A stretch of DNA of 64,000 bases from Desulfobacter sp. (GCA_028768525.1 CP054837.1:850001-914000); one strand, 5' to 3'. Shown: positions 1 through 9,818, counted from the first letter of the stretch. Notes: generated from the sequence alone by a model not told the origin. Numbers and translations: made by a program.

Positions 1-711
<711 letters not shown>

Positions 712-803
712 TAATCCTTTTACTAAAACTTTAAGGTCATCCCCACTCAACTCTTTCCAATCGAGTGAGGTCGTTTTGTGACCCGCTCATTCTTGCTTCA
801 CTG

Positions 804-820
804 ACCAATTTTCAAAGATC
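804..820 (-). promoter_or_regulatory. boxA-like element in the 16S leader
   Basis: On the minus strand this reads GATCTTTGAAAATTGGT. It resembles the boxA-type antitermination signal (TCTTTGAAAA) found in the leaders of many bacterial rRNA operons. It lies between the rRNA promoter (882-910) and the mature 16S 5' end near 711, where boxA is expected. The call rests on sequence similarity and position only. Confidence 0.4.
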
Positions 821-881
821 GAAACTTCATTTTGCTCATCTCGTATTTTTTTGGAATTTCTCCCTCGAAAAGAACTCAAAC

Positions 882-910
882 ATAATACAGGATAAGACTT
901 TCTATGTCAA
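882..910 (-). promoter_or_regulatory. rRNA operon promoter (sigma-70 type)
   Basis: On the minus strand there is a perfect -35 hexamer TTGACA (905-910), a 17-nt spacer and a -10 hexamer TATTAT (882-887). Transcription would start near 875, giving a leader of about 165 nt before the 16S gene. The -35 box begins only 20 bp after the stop codon of the upstream Hsp70 gene on the same strand, with no terminator between them. Confidence 0.8.
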
Positions 911-930
911 CGGCTTTTTTAAATTTAATT

Positions 931-3732
931 TTATTTCAGTATAAGACCTGTAGGAAGGCGTTCTCCAAACTGGACATTCCGTTCTTTCATCTCCATACTG
1001 ATCTTTTCGGTAAGGCGGGTCTTCATTTTTCCTGCAATGCCATTCTTGTCCATCCAAACCAAAATTTCCGAAGCCATTTCCTCAGACAAATCCCTGGTTC
1101 GATCCCCAGTTTTTCTGGCCAGAGAGACAAGTAGGGAGCTGACCAGGTCCTTCTCTTTCCATTGTTTTTTCAATACCTGTCGAATCCAGCGCGAGACTTC
1201 TATGGGGGGGATCACCCTGTCTACTGACCCGTAGAGCAACTCTCTTGCCCCAAACCTGGACAAGGTCCAACACATACGGTCCATATTTTTCCCCGGCTTG
1301 AGCAACGGCATCAGGGCTTTGGCTAACACCACCTTATCTTTCACCAGAAGCCGCTCCATATTGCCTGAAGTCATCCACAACTCCGTCAGTTCCTGAGGAG
1401 AAAGCTTGGCTTTGTTCTTTTTGGTTAGAACAGCTGATGTATCCTGGAAAAACTGTCTTTGCTGTCCGGCTTTAAGTCCAGCGGCAATCCGACGAAGGAA
1501 TATCCACCATTCCACCCTATTCTGCTGAACCTTTTCAAAACCGAGCCCTGTCAGATAGACCTTCCAGAGCTTTCGCACCCGCTCTTCATCAAAAGCATCT
1601 CCGAATCCCGGACGCATGCAGAATCCGGTCAGGTTAAGCCATCGGGATTCGTGGGCCGCCGAGTCAGAACGGGAAGGCGCAAGCTCAATGAGCTGATCCA
1701 CCAGTTGGCGTAAAAATGACAGAGGCCAATTCCCCTTCTTCTGCCCTACCAGCGTTTCAAGGGTTTTGACAATTTTTTTCAGGCCCTCCTCACCGGCATC
1801 GCCTCTAAAAACAGCCGCAACCTCATTGCATGCCCGTTGAATTAAAGCATCGTCATAGACTTCTGTTTCAGCTGCGCCGGGATCAACCTCTGAATTTCTT
1901 AACTGAAACTGCAGTTTCCATTGATGGTCGCTGACGGAAGAACGACAAAACATGGAAAGGCTTCCCATCTCAGTATATTCTGCGCCAATGGTAACCGGGA
2001 TCTGTTTTTTCTCCCCCCCCTTTCCAAACTTGATGACCGTCTGAATTGGGGAAAGTGGGGTCAGGGTTTTATCCACATTGACAATACCGCCAGCAACATC
2101 CCCGGACCGAAAACTGGAACTAAACACATCAAAGCTTACCGGCTGATTGGCTCTCACCTCAAATTGAAGCTCAGACAAATTAATTGCTGAACCTTCATCC
2201 AGCCCGCGTTCAACGATGCAAACCGCTTTATTTTCCTGGACCGGCCCGGCTGAAATACCCAGATAATAACTCCTCGGGCTGCCGCTGCCCACCCGGACAC
2301 CGATTCCCTGTTTAACCAAACCGTAGTAGGAGGCACCGACCCCGACAGCGAGTTCCGGACGGTTATTTTCCAAGACCACTGGTTTGGCTGCATCCGTGGT
2401 TTTAAACCATCTCCGGATCGCTTCTTTGATCCTGGACTGAACCAGGGCCGGTTTCAAGGTGCCGCCGTTAAAAAGAATGAAATCCGGCATGGGCTGCTCT
2501 TTGCCCAAGGCATTTTTAACTGTTTCCCTGTGCTGTTCAAGAAACCTTATGATATGCTTGGTGACAGATGGTTCTTTTTCAAAGGGAAGTCCAAAATCTG
2601 CAATTTCCTTTCCAGCTTCTGCTTTTGAAAATTCATCCGTAAGTACATCACCAAAAAAGTTTCCCCGTAAAACGGCTTCCACATCCCCCCTTGTAATATC
2701 GGCAGCCAGGGTGCCGGCAATCAGCGCCCTGCCCTCTCCTTTCAATGTGATCCGCACAGATTCCTCACCGAGGTCGAGTATCTTTTCTTTTGCCTCACGG
2801 CACCTGTGGCAAAGGGTTTTCCACTTGTCGGAACTTAGCGATGTTCTGGATTTAAACTTGCCCTCGACTATTTTGGCAAGGACCAAGTCGATATTGTCCC
2901 CCCCAAGTATCAGATGATCACCGACGGCAAGGCGTTCGAACCGCGGAGATCCACCGGTCTCTTTCAAAGAAATCAAACTGAAATCCGTGGTGCCGCCGCC
3001 CACATCACAGACAAGAATAAGGTCATCTGCCCCCACATGGGTTTGCCAGTCCTGTTCATGGCGGATCAACCAGCTGTAAAAAGCGGCCAGCGGCTCTTCC
3101 AGCAGCGTTACGGACTGTCCAAAACCGGCAAGAGCGACCGCTTCCATGGTCAAGTCACGGGCTTCTTCGTTAAAAGAGGCTGGCACCGTAATGACCACAA
3201 ATTGATTCTCCAGGAACTTATCTTCATCTTTTACATAATAATTCCAGGCACTGCGGATATGCAGCAGGTATTCGGCTGTCGCCGTCACCGGAGAGACCTT
3301 TTCAACCCCGTCGGATCCCCAGGGAAGAATCTTAGCCCTTCGGTCCGCCAGGGGATTACACAGCCAGCTTTTGGCAGAGGAAACCAGCCTGGACGGAATT
3401 TTAGAACCATGATCCCGCGCAAAACTGCCTGCAAACAGATCCTCCCTTTTTTTCCAGGGGTGTCTCAGCACCTCTTTTGAAATATCATATTCACCGGGGA
3501 TATATAAAAAGGAAGGCAGGACCGGAATCTTGGTAAACTCGCCATGGCCTGTCAACTGAGGCACGTTAAAGACCTTAACCACCTTGTCCTTGTCCGGTGC
3601 GGCCTTTGTTTCTTCAATGGTCTTTTTCAACGCCGCCACATCCACATAGGAGACGGCCGAATTAGTGGTCCCCAGATCAATGCCGATTACATATTGCTTA
3701 TCCTGAAAATCCAAAATAGCTCTAAGCCTCAT
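931..3732 (-). CDS. Hsp70 family protein (long, divergent DnaK-like ATPase)
   Basis: This 933-residue protein has an Hsp70/actin-fold ATPase domain at its N-terminus. The phosphate-1 motif VIGIDLGTTN is at residues 15-24, a second phosphate loop (CDVGGGTTDFS) is near residue 245 and an adenosine-motif-like segment (FNGGTL) near 425. It is much longer than DnaK (about 640 residues); the C-terminal half is a long, mostly helical region without an obvious EEVD tail or recognisable lid. The start lies one base after the stop of the upstream DUF2760 gene, so the two are almost certainly translated as one operon. Such Hsp70/DUF2760 pairs are known, but their client is not; a specialised chaperone or membrane-linked assembly role is inference. 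Confidence 0.88.
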   Translation of the reverse strand: MRLRAILDFQDKQYVIGIDLGTTNSAVSYVDVAALKKTIEETKAAPDKDKVVKVFNVPQLTGHGEFTKIPVLPSFLYIPGEYDISKEVLRHPWKKREDLFAGSFARDHGSKIPSRLVSSAKSWLCNPLADRRAKILPWGSDGVEKVSPVTATAEYLLHIRSAWNYYVKDEDKFLENQFVVITVPASFNEEARDLTMEAVALAGFGQSVTLLEEPLAAFYSWLIRHEQDWQTHVGADDLILVCDVGGGTTDFSLISLKETGGSPRFERLAVGDHLILGGDNIDLVLAKIVEGKFKSRTSLSSDKWKTLCHRCREAKEKILDLGEESVRITLKGEGRALIAGTLAADITRGDVEAVLRGNFFGDVLTDEFSKAEAGKEIADFGLPFEKEPSVTKHIIRFLEQHRETVKNALGKEQPMPDFILFNGGTLKPALVQSRIKEAIRRWFKTTDAAKPVVLENNRPELAVGVGASYYGLVKQGIGVRVGSGSPRSYYLGISAGPVQENKAVCIVERGLDEGSAINLSELQFEVRANQPVSFDVFSSSFRSGDVAGGIVNVDKTLTPLSPIQTVIKFGKGGEKKQIPVTIGAEYTEMGSLSMFCRSSVSDHQWKLQFQLRNSEVDPGAAETEVYDDALIQRACNEVAAVFRGDAGEEGLKKIVKTLETLVGQKKGNWPLSFLRQLVDQLIELAPSRSDSAAHESRWLNLTGFCMRPGFGDAFDEERVRKLWKVYLTGLGFEKVQQNRVEWWIFLRRIAAGLKAGQQRQFFQDTSAVLTKKNKAKLSPQELTELWMTSGNMERLLVKDKVVLAKALMPLLKPGKNMDRMCWTLSRFGARELLYGSVDRVIPPIEVSRWIRQVLKKQWKEKDLVSSLLVSLARKTGDRTRDLSEEMASEILVWMDKNGIAGKMKTRLTEKISMEMKERNVQFGERLPTGLILK

Positions 3733-3733
3733 T

Positions 3734-4501
3734 CTATTGTTGAATCTCTATTTCCGCAGGCGTCATAATGCCAGGATCCTGAATATCCGATAATTTGGGC
3801 ATATCCTTTTTACCGGCCTTCCATCCCGGATGTTTGATAATGCCCTGAAAAGGGGGCTGTCCTGACACGTTTCCCACCAAATTAATGGCATCAATGTCAA
3901 ACCCTTCCTCTATGGTGATGGAATCTCCTTCCTCTCCGTCAACCACCGGCCTGAGATCAATATATTTTTTAATGGCTTTTTTGCAGTCCTCCTGGATACT
4001 TCTCACAGCAGCACCGATCTGCTCGTCCTCATAGAGGCTGAGATCCTCATCAAAGAAATCCAGCAGTCGTCCTTCCCTCTGAAGGACGGACAGGGTATGA
4101 AGAAACAGCCGACGTTTCCTCTCCTGCTCAATTTTATGATCAATGAAACCTTTTTTACCAGGCCTTTCTGTCCGGCTTGCTTCAAATTCATCAGCCGCAG
4201 CTTTGAGGGAGGGAGAAATCGAGAACGAGAGTACCAGCCACCCCACCATGCCAAATACCCCCCCCACCCCAATAATGCAAGGGACGGCCCAAATATAGTA
4301 ATTAGAAAAAACCAGCTTTACCATTTCTATCGCGCCAGGGACGGACTGATTCAGCATTGCCAGCCCATCCTCTGAGGAAAATAGCCTTAAGAACCAATCC
4401 ATCCCATAATAGCCGCCAGCAGAGATAGCCGCCCCCAACAACAGCATCCACAAAACAATAACATTGAAAGACTTTTTCCTGTAAACTTTTATAATATCCA
4501 A
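3734..4501 (-). CDS. DUF2760 domain membrane protein
   Basis: This 255-residue protein has two hydrophobic segments (about residues 12-32 and 68-95) and a soluble, acidic C-terminal domain that matches my recollection of the DUF2760 family, usually encoded beside an atypical Hsp70. The start codon is TTG, with a good AGGAG ribosome-binding site about 10 nt upstream; no better ATG lies nearby. The gene follows the terminator at 4526-4561 and leads directly into the Hsp70 gene. It is likely an inner-membrane partner or client of that Hsp70. The molecular function is unknown. Confidence 0.8.
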   Translation of the reverse strand: MDIIKVYRKKSFNVIVLWMLLLGAAISAGGYYGMDWFLRLFSSEDGLAMLNQSVPGAIEMVKLVFSNYYIWAVPCIIGVGGVFGMVGWLVLSFSISPSLKAAADEFEASRTERPGKKGFIDHKIEQERKRRLFLHTLSVLQREGRLLDFFDEDLSLYEDEQIGAAVRSIQEDCKKAIKKYIDLRPVVDGEEGDSITIEEGFDIDAINLVGNVSGQPPFQGIIKHPGWKAGKKDMPKLSDIQDPGIMTPAEIEIQQ

Positions 4502-4525
4502 CTTAGTTTTCTCCTGGTTTCACCT

Positions 4526-4561
4526 AAATAAAAAAAGCCATGCCGCATCCAGCAGCATGGC
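4526..4561 (-). terminator. Rho-independent terminator after the ComEA-like gene
   Basis: A 7-bp stem (GCCATGC at 4537-4543 paired with GCATGGC at 4555-4561) is followed on the minus strand by TTTTTTTATTT. It lies about 100 bp downstream of the ComEA-like gene stop and just upstream of the DUF2760 gene. It separates those two transcription units. Confidence 0.85.
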
Positions 4562-4658
4562 CATCAATTATAATACAGAATATGATCAGATCAAGTCAAA
4601 CCTCCCCTACTTCAGGAAGGTGAGCCAGAATCGGGAACTTTTTGCGACTCGATGCTGA

Positions 4659-4934
4659 TCAGGTGACAACAATTTTGTCTTTATTCACCTCAAACACTTT
4701 AGCCCCAACGCCTTTAACATTCATTATATCTTCGGGCTTTTCAAAAGGGTGCGCCGTTCTGTATTCAATAATACGTTCTGCAATTTTTTCACCTACATAT
4801 TTCAACGTCATAAGCTCTTCCTTGCTGGCCGTATTGATATTCACCGTTCCGGTGTCGGCCATGGCCGGGACCATGATACATGCCATGAATACGCCAATCA
4901 AAAGGATCGAGATGGTTCGTTTAAAGTTTTTCAT
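4659..4934 (-). CDS. ComEA-like helix-hairpin-helix protein, secreted
   Basis: This 91-residue protein has a signal peptide or N-terminal anchor (about residues 1-25, ending AMA-D) followed by a single ComEA-type helix-hairpin-helix domain. The domain contains VNINTAS, the hairpin LKYVGEKIAERI and the second hairpin VKGVGAKVF. HhH proteins of this type bind DNA without sequence specificity, and in competent bacteria ComEA pulls DNA across the envelope. I chose the ATG at 4934 because AGGAGGAAA lies just upstream; an in-frame start 21 codons earlier lacks such a site and would bury the signal peptide. No other competence genes are nearby, so a role in DNA uptake is not established. Confidence 0.88.
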   Translation of the reverse strand: MKNFKRTISILLIGVFMACIMVPAMADTGTVNINTASKEELMTLKYVGEKIAERIIEYRTAHPFEKPEDIMNVKGVGAKVFEVNKDKIVVT

Positions 4935-5696
4935 CTGATTTCCTCCTAAATTTTGAAATTTAAAAAAATTCCTGATCACCGTTAGCGAACGCGACATGAA
5001 ATCTCATTTTGGGGTTGTCATTGCAAAAAAAGGAATCAGAATATTAATCTCAAAATCCAGAAGTTATACGATAAAATGATCAAGATATAGGCACTATAAA
5101 AAAGAAAACCTAAAAAATCAATATTTATTTCAATTCGAGGACAGCTGCAAGATTGTGCCTTTCACCCTGGAGCATCCAGATTTCCCCCAAGCAGCTCGCC
5201 CATAAACCTCACCCAATCTTAATTTTGGAGAGCGGTCAAAAATTTTTGGAAATATAAAGATGACAACGGCTCTATTGGATCGGCTTACCCATAATTGTGA
5301 CATCATCGAAACAGGCAATGAGAGTTGGAGATTGAAAAGCAGAAACTGATATTTTTTAACTTATACAACATTTCACTTATTGTTCCAGTTGGATACTGTA
5401 GATGTGTCTTGGGTACTCAGAAGACATTATAATGCCAACCCATATACTTTGTGACAGGTTTCAAATCCACTCTGTTACTCTTTGATCTTCTGTTGTAGTA
5501 ACCACACTCGATCTTTGGATAGAAAAATCGGCAAGGCCTATATACTCTGCAACACCCCTTTGCTTTGCCGCAGTCAATAAAAATCTTTACATCGCACTTC
5601 CCGGCTGGGAAACAGAAGCAGGTGACAATACCTGTTCGCACATTGTTCTGTCTGAGGAACTCAACCGGAATCTGCCATATAGCTCATTCCCTAAAT
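4935..5696. other. Gene-poor stretch with an IS remnant
   Basis: This 760-bp stretch separates the housekeeping flank from the polysaccharide cluster. The only recognisable element is the istB fragment at 5206-5349 (plus strand). The remainder has only short open frames with no family resemblance on either strand. It probably represents debris from past insertion and deletion events at the cluster edge. Confidence 0.5.
5206..5349 (+). mobile_element. IS21-family istB remnant (C-terminal 47 codons)
   Basis: On the plus strand a frame ending in TGA at 5347-5349 encodes about 47 residues with the hallmark IstB C-terminus: NFGERSKIFGN followed by KMTTALLDRLTHNCDIIETG and a WRLKSRN end. Intact IS21-type IstB proteins usually have NFGEW at the first motif; here the Trp is Arg. 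The frame is closed upstream by a stop codon at 5203. The rest of istB, istA and recognisable terminal repeats are missing. IstB is the AAA+ helper of the IstA transposase, so this is a dead fragment that records an old insertion at the edge of the polysaccharide cluster. Confidence 0.8.
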
Positions 5697-7583
5697 TCAA
5701 TGCGGCCGATATTCCATAATCATATCCATCATAACCTCTCTGATGCCTTTTCCATCCCGATTTTGTGCCTTCTCTTTTAACCTGGCAAGCTTTCCGTTCA
5801 ACACCTCCATGTTGACACAATTGGTATTTAAAACCATAATTTTCTTGTGACCAGTAGGCACTACATCTTCTTTATCTGTCATTAACTCTTCATACAACTT
5901 CTCCCCCGGCCGCAACCCCGTGTATTCAATCTTAATATCAACATCAGGTTCAAACCCTGAAAAACGGATTAAATCCCGTGCCATATTATCTATTTTCACA
6001 GGCTCACCCATCTCAAGAAGAAAGGTCTCACCGCCATTGCCCATAGCCCCTGCCTGAAGAATCAACTGGCAGGCTTCAGGTATGAGCATAAAAAACCGGA
6101 CCATATCCGGATGTGTTACCGTAACCGGCCCCCCTTCTTTAATCTGCCTTTTGAACAGGGGAATCACACTCCCGACACTTCCTATCACATTCCCAAACCT
6201 CACAGTCATAAATGAAGTTTCACAACCACTACTACAGCTTATTTCTTGAACCAGTAATTCAGAAATCCTTTTGCTTGTGCCCATGACGTTTGTCGGATTA
6301 ACAGCTTTATCCGTGGATACAAAAACAAATTTATCACACCTAAAGGTCTTTGCGACCTCAATAAGATTTTTAGTACCGATTACGTTATTTTCCACAGCCT
6401 TCCAAGGATGCTCTTCCAGCATAGGAACATGTTTATATGCAGCAGCATGAAACACTATATCCGGTCGTGCTGCCTCAAAAACATTTTCGAGTTCTTCCTT
6501 CTGCTGAATATCACCTAAAACAGGCATCACTTCAATATTTTCAAAGTTTTTTCTAACCTCAAGATCGATTTCATAGAGCGGGCTTTCCGCTCTTTCAAAA
6601 AGTATTATTGCACCCGGTTGATACCTGCAAATCTGCCGACAAAGTCCTTTTCCTATGGAACCACCGGCCCCGGTAACAAGGATTCGTTTACCACCAAGAT
6701 ATTTTCCTATCTCCTTTTTATTTAATTCGACGGGTTCCCTGCCTAACAGATCCCTGTATTCAACATTCCGAATTGACGTAATATCAATTTTCCCATTTAT
6801 TAACTCCCCAATATTTGGAATTGTCTTAAAATTCACATCTGCCTTTTTACACATATCTATAATTGACCGCATTCGATCTGAACTTAAACTGGGAATAGCA
6901 ATTATCACATCTTTTGCCCCAGTTGTATTAACAACTTTTTCAAGAGTATTAATCACACTCAGAACAGGGACTCCATGAATTTTTCTTCCAATTTTAGACT
7001 TATCATCATCTAAAAAACCTAAAACATCAGATTCTACAGAGGGATTTTCTTTGAACTCTCTACAGACTTTTTGCCCGTAATCCCCAGCCCCAATAATGAT
7101 AGCGCCGCTTTCATGTTTACCACTTCTGTTGAAAATTTTTAGCGCAGTTTTTTTTAAATCATCAATGGTAACACGTTTATCAAACTCTTCGAAGCAAAGT
7201 CTTACAACAGCCCTCGAACTTGCAATAGTTAAGACTGTAAGACACCAATCGATTACAAAAACTGATCGTGATATTCCATCAAATCTCGTTTTATACAAAA
7301 CTAAAGCGATTATGGTGAAGGTTGAAATAATGGATGCTTTTGTAATATTAATTAAATCATTGAGACTTGTATATCTCCACATTCCTCTGTATAAATCAAA
7401 ATAATAAAAGCAAAGAAGTTTGCATCCTATCGCATACGGAAGTATATATAGAAAACTATCAAAAAACCATGTTCCCCTTACAAAATCAAAACGTATCAAA
7501 TGCGACAGATAAAAAGATGCAGCTAACAGAAGCATATCTATAGCCAGAACTACGAATAAATTTCTATATACTCTAATTCTCAC
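5697..7583 (-). CDS. Membrane-bound UDP-N-acetylhexosamine 4,6-dehydratase (PglF/WbpM/CapD family)
   Basis: This 628-residue protein has four N-terminal transmembrane helices (within residues 8-125), a CoA-binding-like Rossmann segment (IIIGAGDYG near 162-170) and a C-terminal short-chain dehydratase domain with TGAGGSIG at 304-311. The active-site segment reads STDKAVNPTNVMG-TSK, the form in which Met replaces the usual Tyr, as in FlaA1/PglF/WbpM. These enzymes make UDP-4-keto-6-deoxy-N-acetylhexosamine. With the neighbouring aminotransferase, hexapeptide acetyltransferase and PglC-like transferase it probably makes the first sugar, a 2,4-diamino-2,4,6-trideoxyhexose. It is the last gene of the cluster in transcription order. 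Confidence 0.9.
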   Translation of the reverse strand: MRIRVYRNLFVVLAIDMLLLAASFYLSHLIRFDFVRGTWFFDSFLYILPYAIGCKLLCFYYFDLYRGMWRYTSLNDLINITKASIISTFTIIALVLYKTRFDGISRSVFVIDWCLTVLTIASSRAVVRLCFEEFDKRVTIDDLKKTALKIFNRSGKHESGAIIIGAGDYGQKVCREFKENPSVESDVLGFLDDDKSKIGRKIHGVPVLSVINTLEKVVNTTGAKDVIIAIPSLSSDRMRSIIDMCKKADVNFKTIPNIGELINGKIDITSIRNVEYRDLLGREPVELNKKEIGKYLGGKRILVTGAGGSIGKGLCRQICRYQPGAIILFERAESPLYEIDLEVRKNFENIEVMPVLGDIQQKEELENVFEAARPDIVFHAAAYKHVPMLEEHPWKAVENNVIGTKNLIEVAKTFRCDKFVFVSTDKAVNPTNVMGTSKRISELLVQEISCSSGCETSFMTVRFGNVIGSVGSVIPLFKRQIKEGGPVTVTHPDMVRFFMLIPEACQLILQAGAMGNGGETFLLEMGEPVKIDNMARDLIRFSGFEPDVDIKIEYTGLRPGEKLYEELMTDKEDVVPTGHKKIMVLNTNCVNMEVLNGKLARLKEKAQNRDGKGIREVMMDMIMEYRPH

Positions 7584-7602
7584 TTATTCTAACCCAAACA
7601 CG

Positions 7603-8796
7603 CTATTTGTTATTGCATGTTAAAATAATATCCACAATTCGATCCATATCAGAACAAGACATAGCGGATCCAGATGGTAAACATAATCCACGATTAAATA
7701 AATCTTCACTTATTTCGCCACCGTAGACCTTTGTTGAACATGCTTTACTCCCATTGTTGGACTGAAACACAGGTTGTAAATGCATTGGCTTCCATATCGG
7801 CCGAGCCTCTATATTGTTTTTTTCAAATGCGTTTAGGATATCATTATTTGTGCTACCAAATTTTTCGGGAGAAATTACAACCGCTGACAACCAGCGATTA
7901 CATCTACCATACTCTGCCTCAGGCATAAACTCAATGCCAGGAACATCCTTTAACGATTTTTCATAATAGTTAAAGATTGCCCGCCTTTGCCTTACACGCT
8001 CATCCAATACTTTAAGTTGACCTCTTCCAATCCCTGCAAGCACATTGCTCATTCTATAATTATACCCTATTTCAGCATGTTCGTAATAAGGGAAAGGCTC
8101 TTTAGCTTGTTGAGACAAAAACCGTGCTCGTTCAATGAGTCGACTATCATCAGAAGCAAGCATCCCTCCACCTGAAGTAGTTATAATCTTATTTCCGTTG
8201 AAAGAAAAGACTGCGGCCTTAGCTCCTTTCCCCGCATGGACCTCAACATCTTGTTCCTCAGAATGCTGTAATCTATTGCTTTTATATTTAGCCCCGACGG
8301 ATTCAGCCGCATCAACAATAACCGGAATATCGTATGGCTTGCACAGGCTAAATATTGTTTCATAATCGGCGCATTGTCCATATAAATCAGTGGGAATAAC
8401 AGCCTTTGGCAACCGTCCTTTTCTTTCTCCGTCTTCTAATGCTCTCTTTAACAATTCGGGATTCATATTCCATGTCTTTCTGTCACAATCCAGAAAAACC
8501 AGATCGGCGCCTAAGAAAACAACAGGGGTCACACTTCCTATAAAAGTTAAGGATGATGCAATAACTTCGTCCCCAGGCCCCACACCAAGCTCCCGAAGAG
8601 CAATATGCATTGCCGCCGTTCCACTAGATAATGCAACGCAATACTTTATCCCAGTATATTCTGAGAATTCCCTCTCAAAAGCATCAACTTGAGGCCCAAG
8701 CGGTGCAATATAGTTGCTATCAAAGGCGTCTTCAACAAATTGTCTTTCAAAACCGCTCAAATGCGGTGGTGAAAGAAATATCCGTTTTTCACTCAT
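7603..8796 (-). CDS. DegT/DnrJ/EryC1-family PLP aminotransferase (PglE-like)
   Basis: This 397-residue sugar aminotransferase has the expected features of the family: SSGTAAMHIAL near the N-terminus, a conserved Asp-Ala pair (VDAAES), and the PLP-binding lysine in SFNGNKIITTSGGG. It would transfer an amino group from glutamate to C4 of the keto-sugar made by the adjacent dehydratase, as PglE/WbpE-type enzymes do. Its start overlaps the stop of the upstream acetyltransferase by 8 bp, and the dehydratase follows 19 bp downstream. The exact sugar (QuiNAc4N or FucNAc4N type) cannot be read from the sequence. Confidence 0.9.
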   Translation of the reverse strand: MSEKRIFLSPPHLSGFERQFVEDAFDSNYIAPLGPQVDAFEREFSEYTGIKYCVALSSGTAAMHIALRELGVGPGDEVIASSLTFIGSVTPVVFLGADLVFLDCDRKTWNMNPELLKRALEDGERKGRLPKAVIPTDLYGQCADYETIFSLCKPYDIPVIVDAAESVGAKYKSNRLQHSEEQDVEVHAGKGAKAAVFSFNGNKIITTSGGGMLASDDSRLIERARFLSQQAKEPFPYYEHAEIGYNYRMSNVLAGIGRGQLKVLDERVRQRRAIFNYYEKSLKDVPGIEFMPEAEYGRCNRWLSAVVISPEKFGSTNNDILNAFEKNNIEARPIWKPMHLQPVFQSNNGSKACSTKVYGGEISEDLFNRGLCLPSGSAMSCSDMDRIVDIILTCNNK

Positions 8797-9196
8797 TAGA
8801 CCTCTTTACGGTTCGGGCAGGGACACCTACCACTAGAGTATTAGCAGGAACGTCTGCAGTCACAAGGCTAAATGCCCCCACGATTGCATTTTCGCCAATG
8901 GTCACCCCTGGCATAATTACGCTGTGAGTTCCTACTTTGCAGTTCTTCTTTAAGATTATCAACCCTGATTTATTATCAATTGTTGAAATAGAATATATTG
9001 AACAATGGGATCCAATTTGAACAAAATCCTCTATATGTACCCCGAACTTTGCATTAATATATGAAAATGCCCCTATATCAGTTTTATACCCCAATTTAAA
9101 ATTGTCTATATTTTGGACAATCCAATTATATTTGGTCGGTTTTCCTTCCTCAACTTTTGGATATTGCCAATCACTGAATCGATCTACCAATGCCAC
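8789..9196 (-). CDS. Hexapeptide-repeat (left-handed beta-helix) acetyltransferase
   Basis: This 135-residue protein is built largely of hexapeptide repeats (GAFSYINAKFGVHIEDFVQIG, continued as CKVGTHSVIMPGVTIGENAIVG) and ends in VVVGVPARTVK, as in sugar O- and N-acetyltransferases. Its place between the PglC-like transferase and the PglE-like aminotransferase suggests it acetylates the 4-amino group, as PglD does. It lacks the N-terminal Rossmann-like domain of PglD (about 200 residues in total), so it belongs to a different, shorter branch. An O-acetyl or other acyl group is also possible. Confidence 0.85.
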   Translation of the reverse strand: MALVDRFSDWQYPKVEEGKPTKYNWIVQNIDNFKLGYKTDIGAFSYINAKFGVHIEDFVQIGSHCSIYSISTIDNKSGLIILKKNCKVGTHSVIMPGVTIGENAIVGAFSLVTADVPANTLVVGVPARTVKRSNE

Positions 9197-9215
9197 ACCT
9201 CATTACCGGCTTGAA

Positions 9216-9818
9216 TTACTCGGGATTAAATTCACTCACTGTCGCCATGCCTTCTGCGCTAATACCCTCTCGTTTAATCACCTTTTTAAGTGTTATAAGC
9301 AATATTTTCAAGTCCAACCCAAAAGACTGGTTGTCTACATACCATACATCCAACTTGAACTTTTCTTCCCAGGTCAATGCATTACGCCCATTGACTTGTG
9401 CCCACCCAGTTATACCTGGCATCACCTCATGCCTCCGAGCCTGTTCGGTGGAATACCTCTCAATGTATTTCATAAGTAACGGACGCGGGCCGACGAGACT
9501 CATATTACCCTTCAAAACATTTATCAATTCCGGTAATTCATCTATTGATGCGGCTCTTAGAAACAGTCCCAGTTTCGTCATGCGCTTTTCATCACTTAAT
9601 AGACTCCCTTCCGCATCTCGCTCATCTGTCATCGTTCTAAATTTATAGATTAAAAAGGGCTTCGCATTCAAACCTGGGCGTTTCTGTTTAAATAATACTG
9701 GAGAGCCAATTGATACCTTCACAAGAAATGAAACTGCCAATAACAACGGAAACAAGCCCACTAACGCGATAGTGGACAGAGCAATATCCAATATTCGCTT
9801 AGCTGTTGAATATATCAT
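9216..9818 (-). CDS. Undecaprenyl-phosphate phosphoglycosyl transferase (PglC-like)
   Basis: This 200-residue monotopic membrane transferase has one N-terminal hydrophobic helix (residues 8-35), then KRPGLN, YKFRTMTD, SIDELPELINVLKGNMSLVGPRP and GITGWAQVNGRN, which is the full signature of the bacterial sugar transferase family. It is the minimal PglC form without the multi-helix N-terminal domain of WbaP. It transfers sugar-1-phosphate from a UDP-sugar to undecaprenyl phosphate and so starts the repeat unit on the inner face of the membrane. Its start overlaps the upstream glycosyltransferase stop by 4 bp. With PglE- and PglF-like neighbours, its substrate is probably a UDP-diacetamido-trideoxyhexose. 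Confidence 0.93.
   Translation of the reverse strand: MIYSTAKRILDIALSTIALVGLFPLLLAVSFLVKVSIGSPVLFKQKRPGLNAKPFLIYKFRTMTDERDAEGSLLSDEKRMTKLGLFLRAASIDELPELINVLKGNMSLVGPRPLLMKYIERYSTEQARRHEVMPGITGWAQVNGRNALTWEEKFKLDVWYVDNQSFGLDLKILLITLKKVIKREGISAEGMATVSEFNPE

Noticed and set aside
5130..5318. 62-codon minus-strand frame in the istB region
   Set aside because: It is the antisense shadow of the istB remnant, whose plus-strand frame has clear IstB motifs.
5417..5641. 74-codon Cys-rich open frame on the minus strand next to the istB remnant
   Set aside because: No recognisable family, no ribosome-binding site, and frames on the other strand are of similar length; treated as debris.
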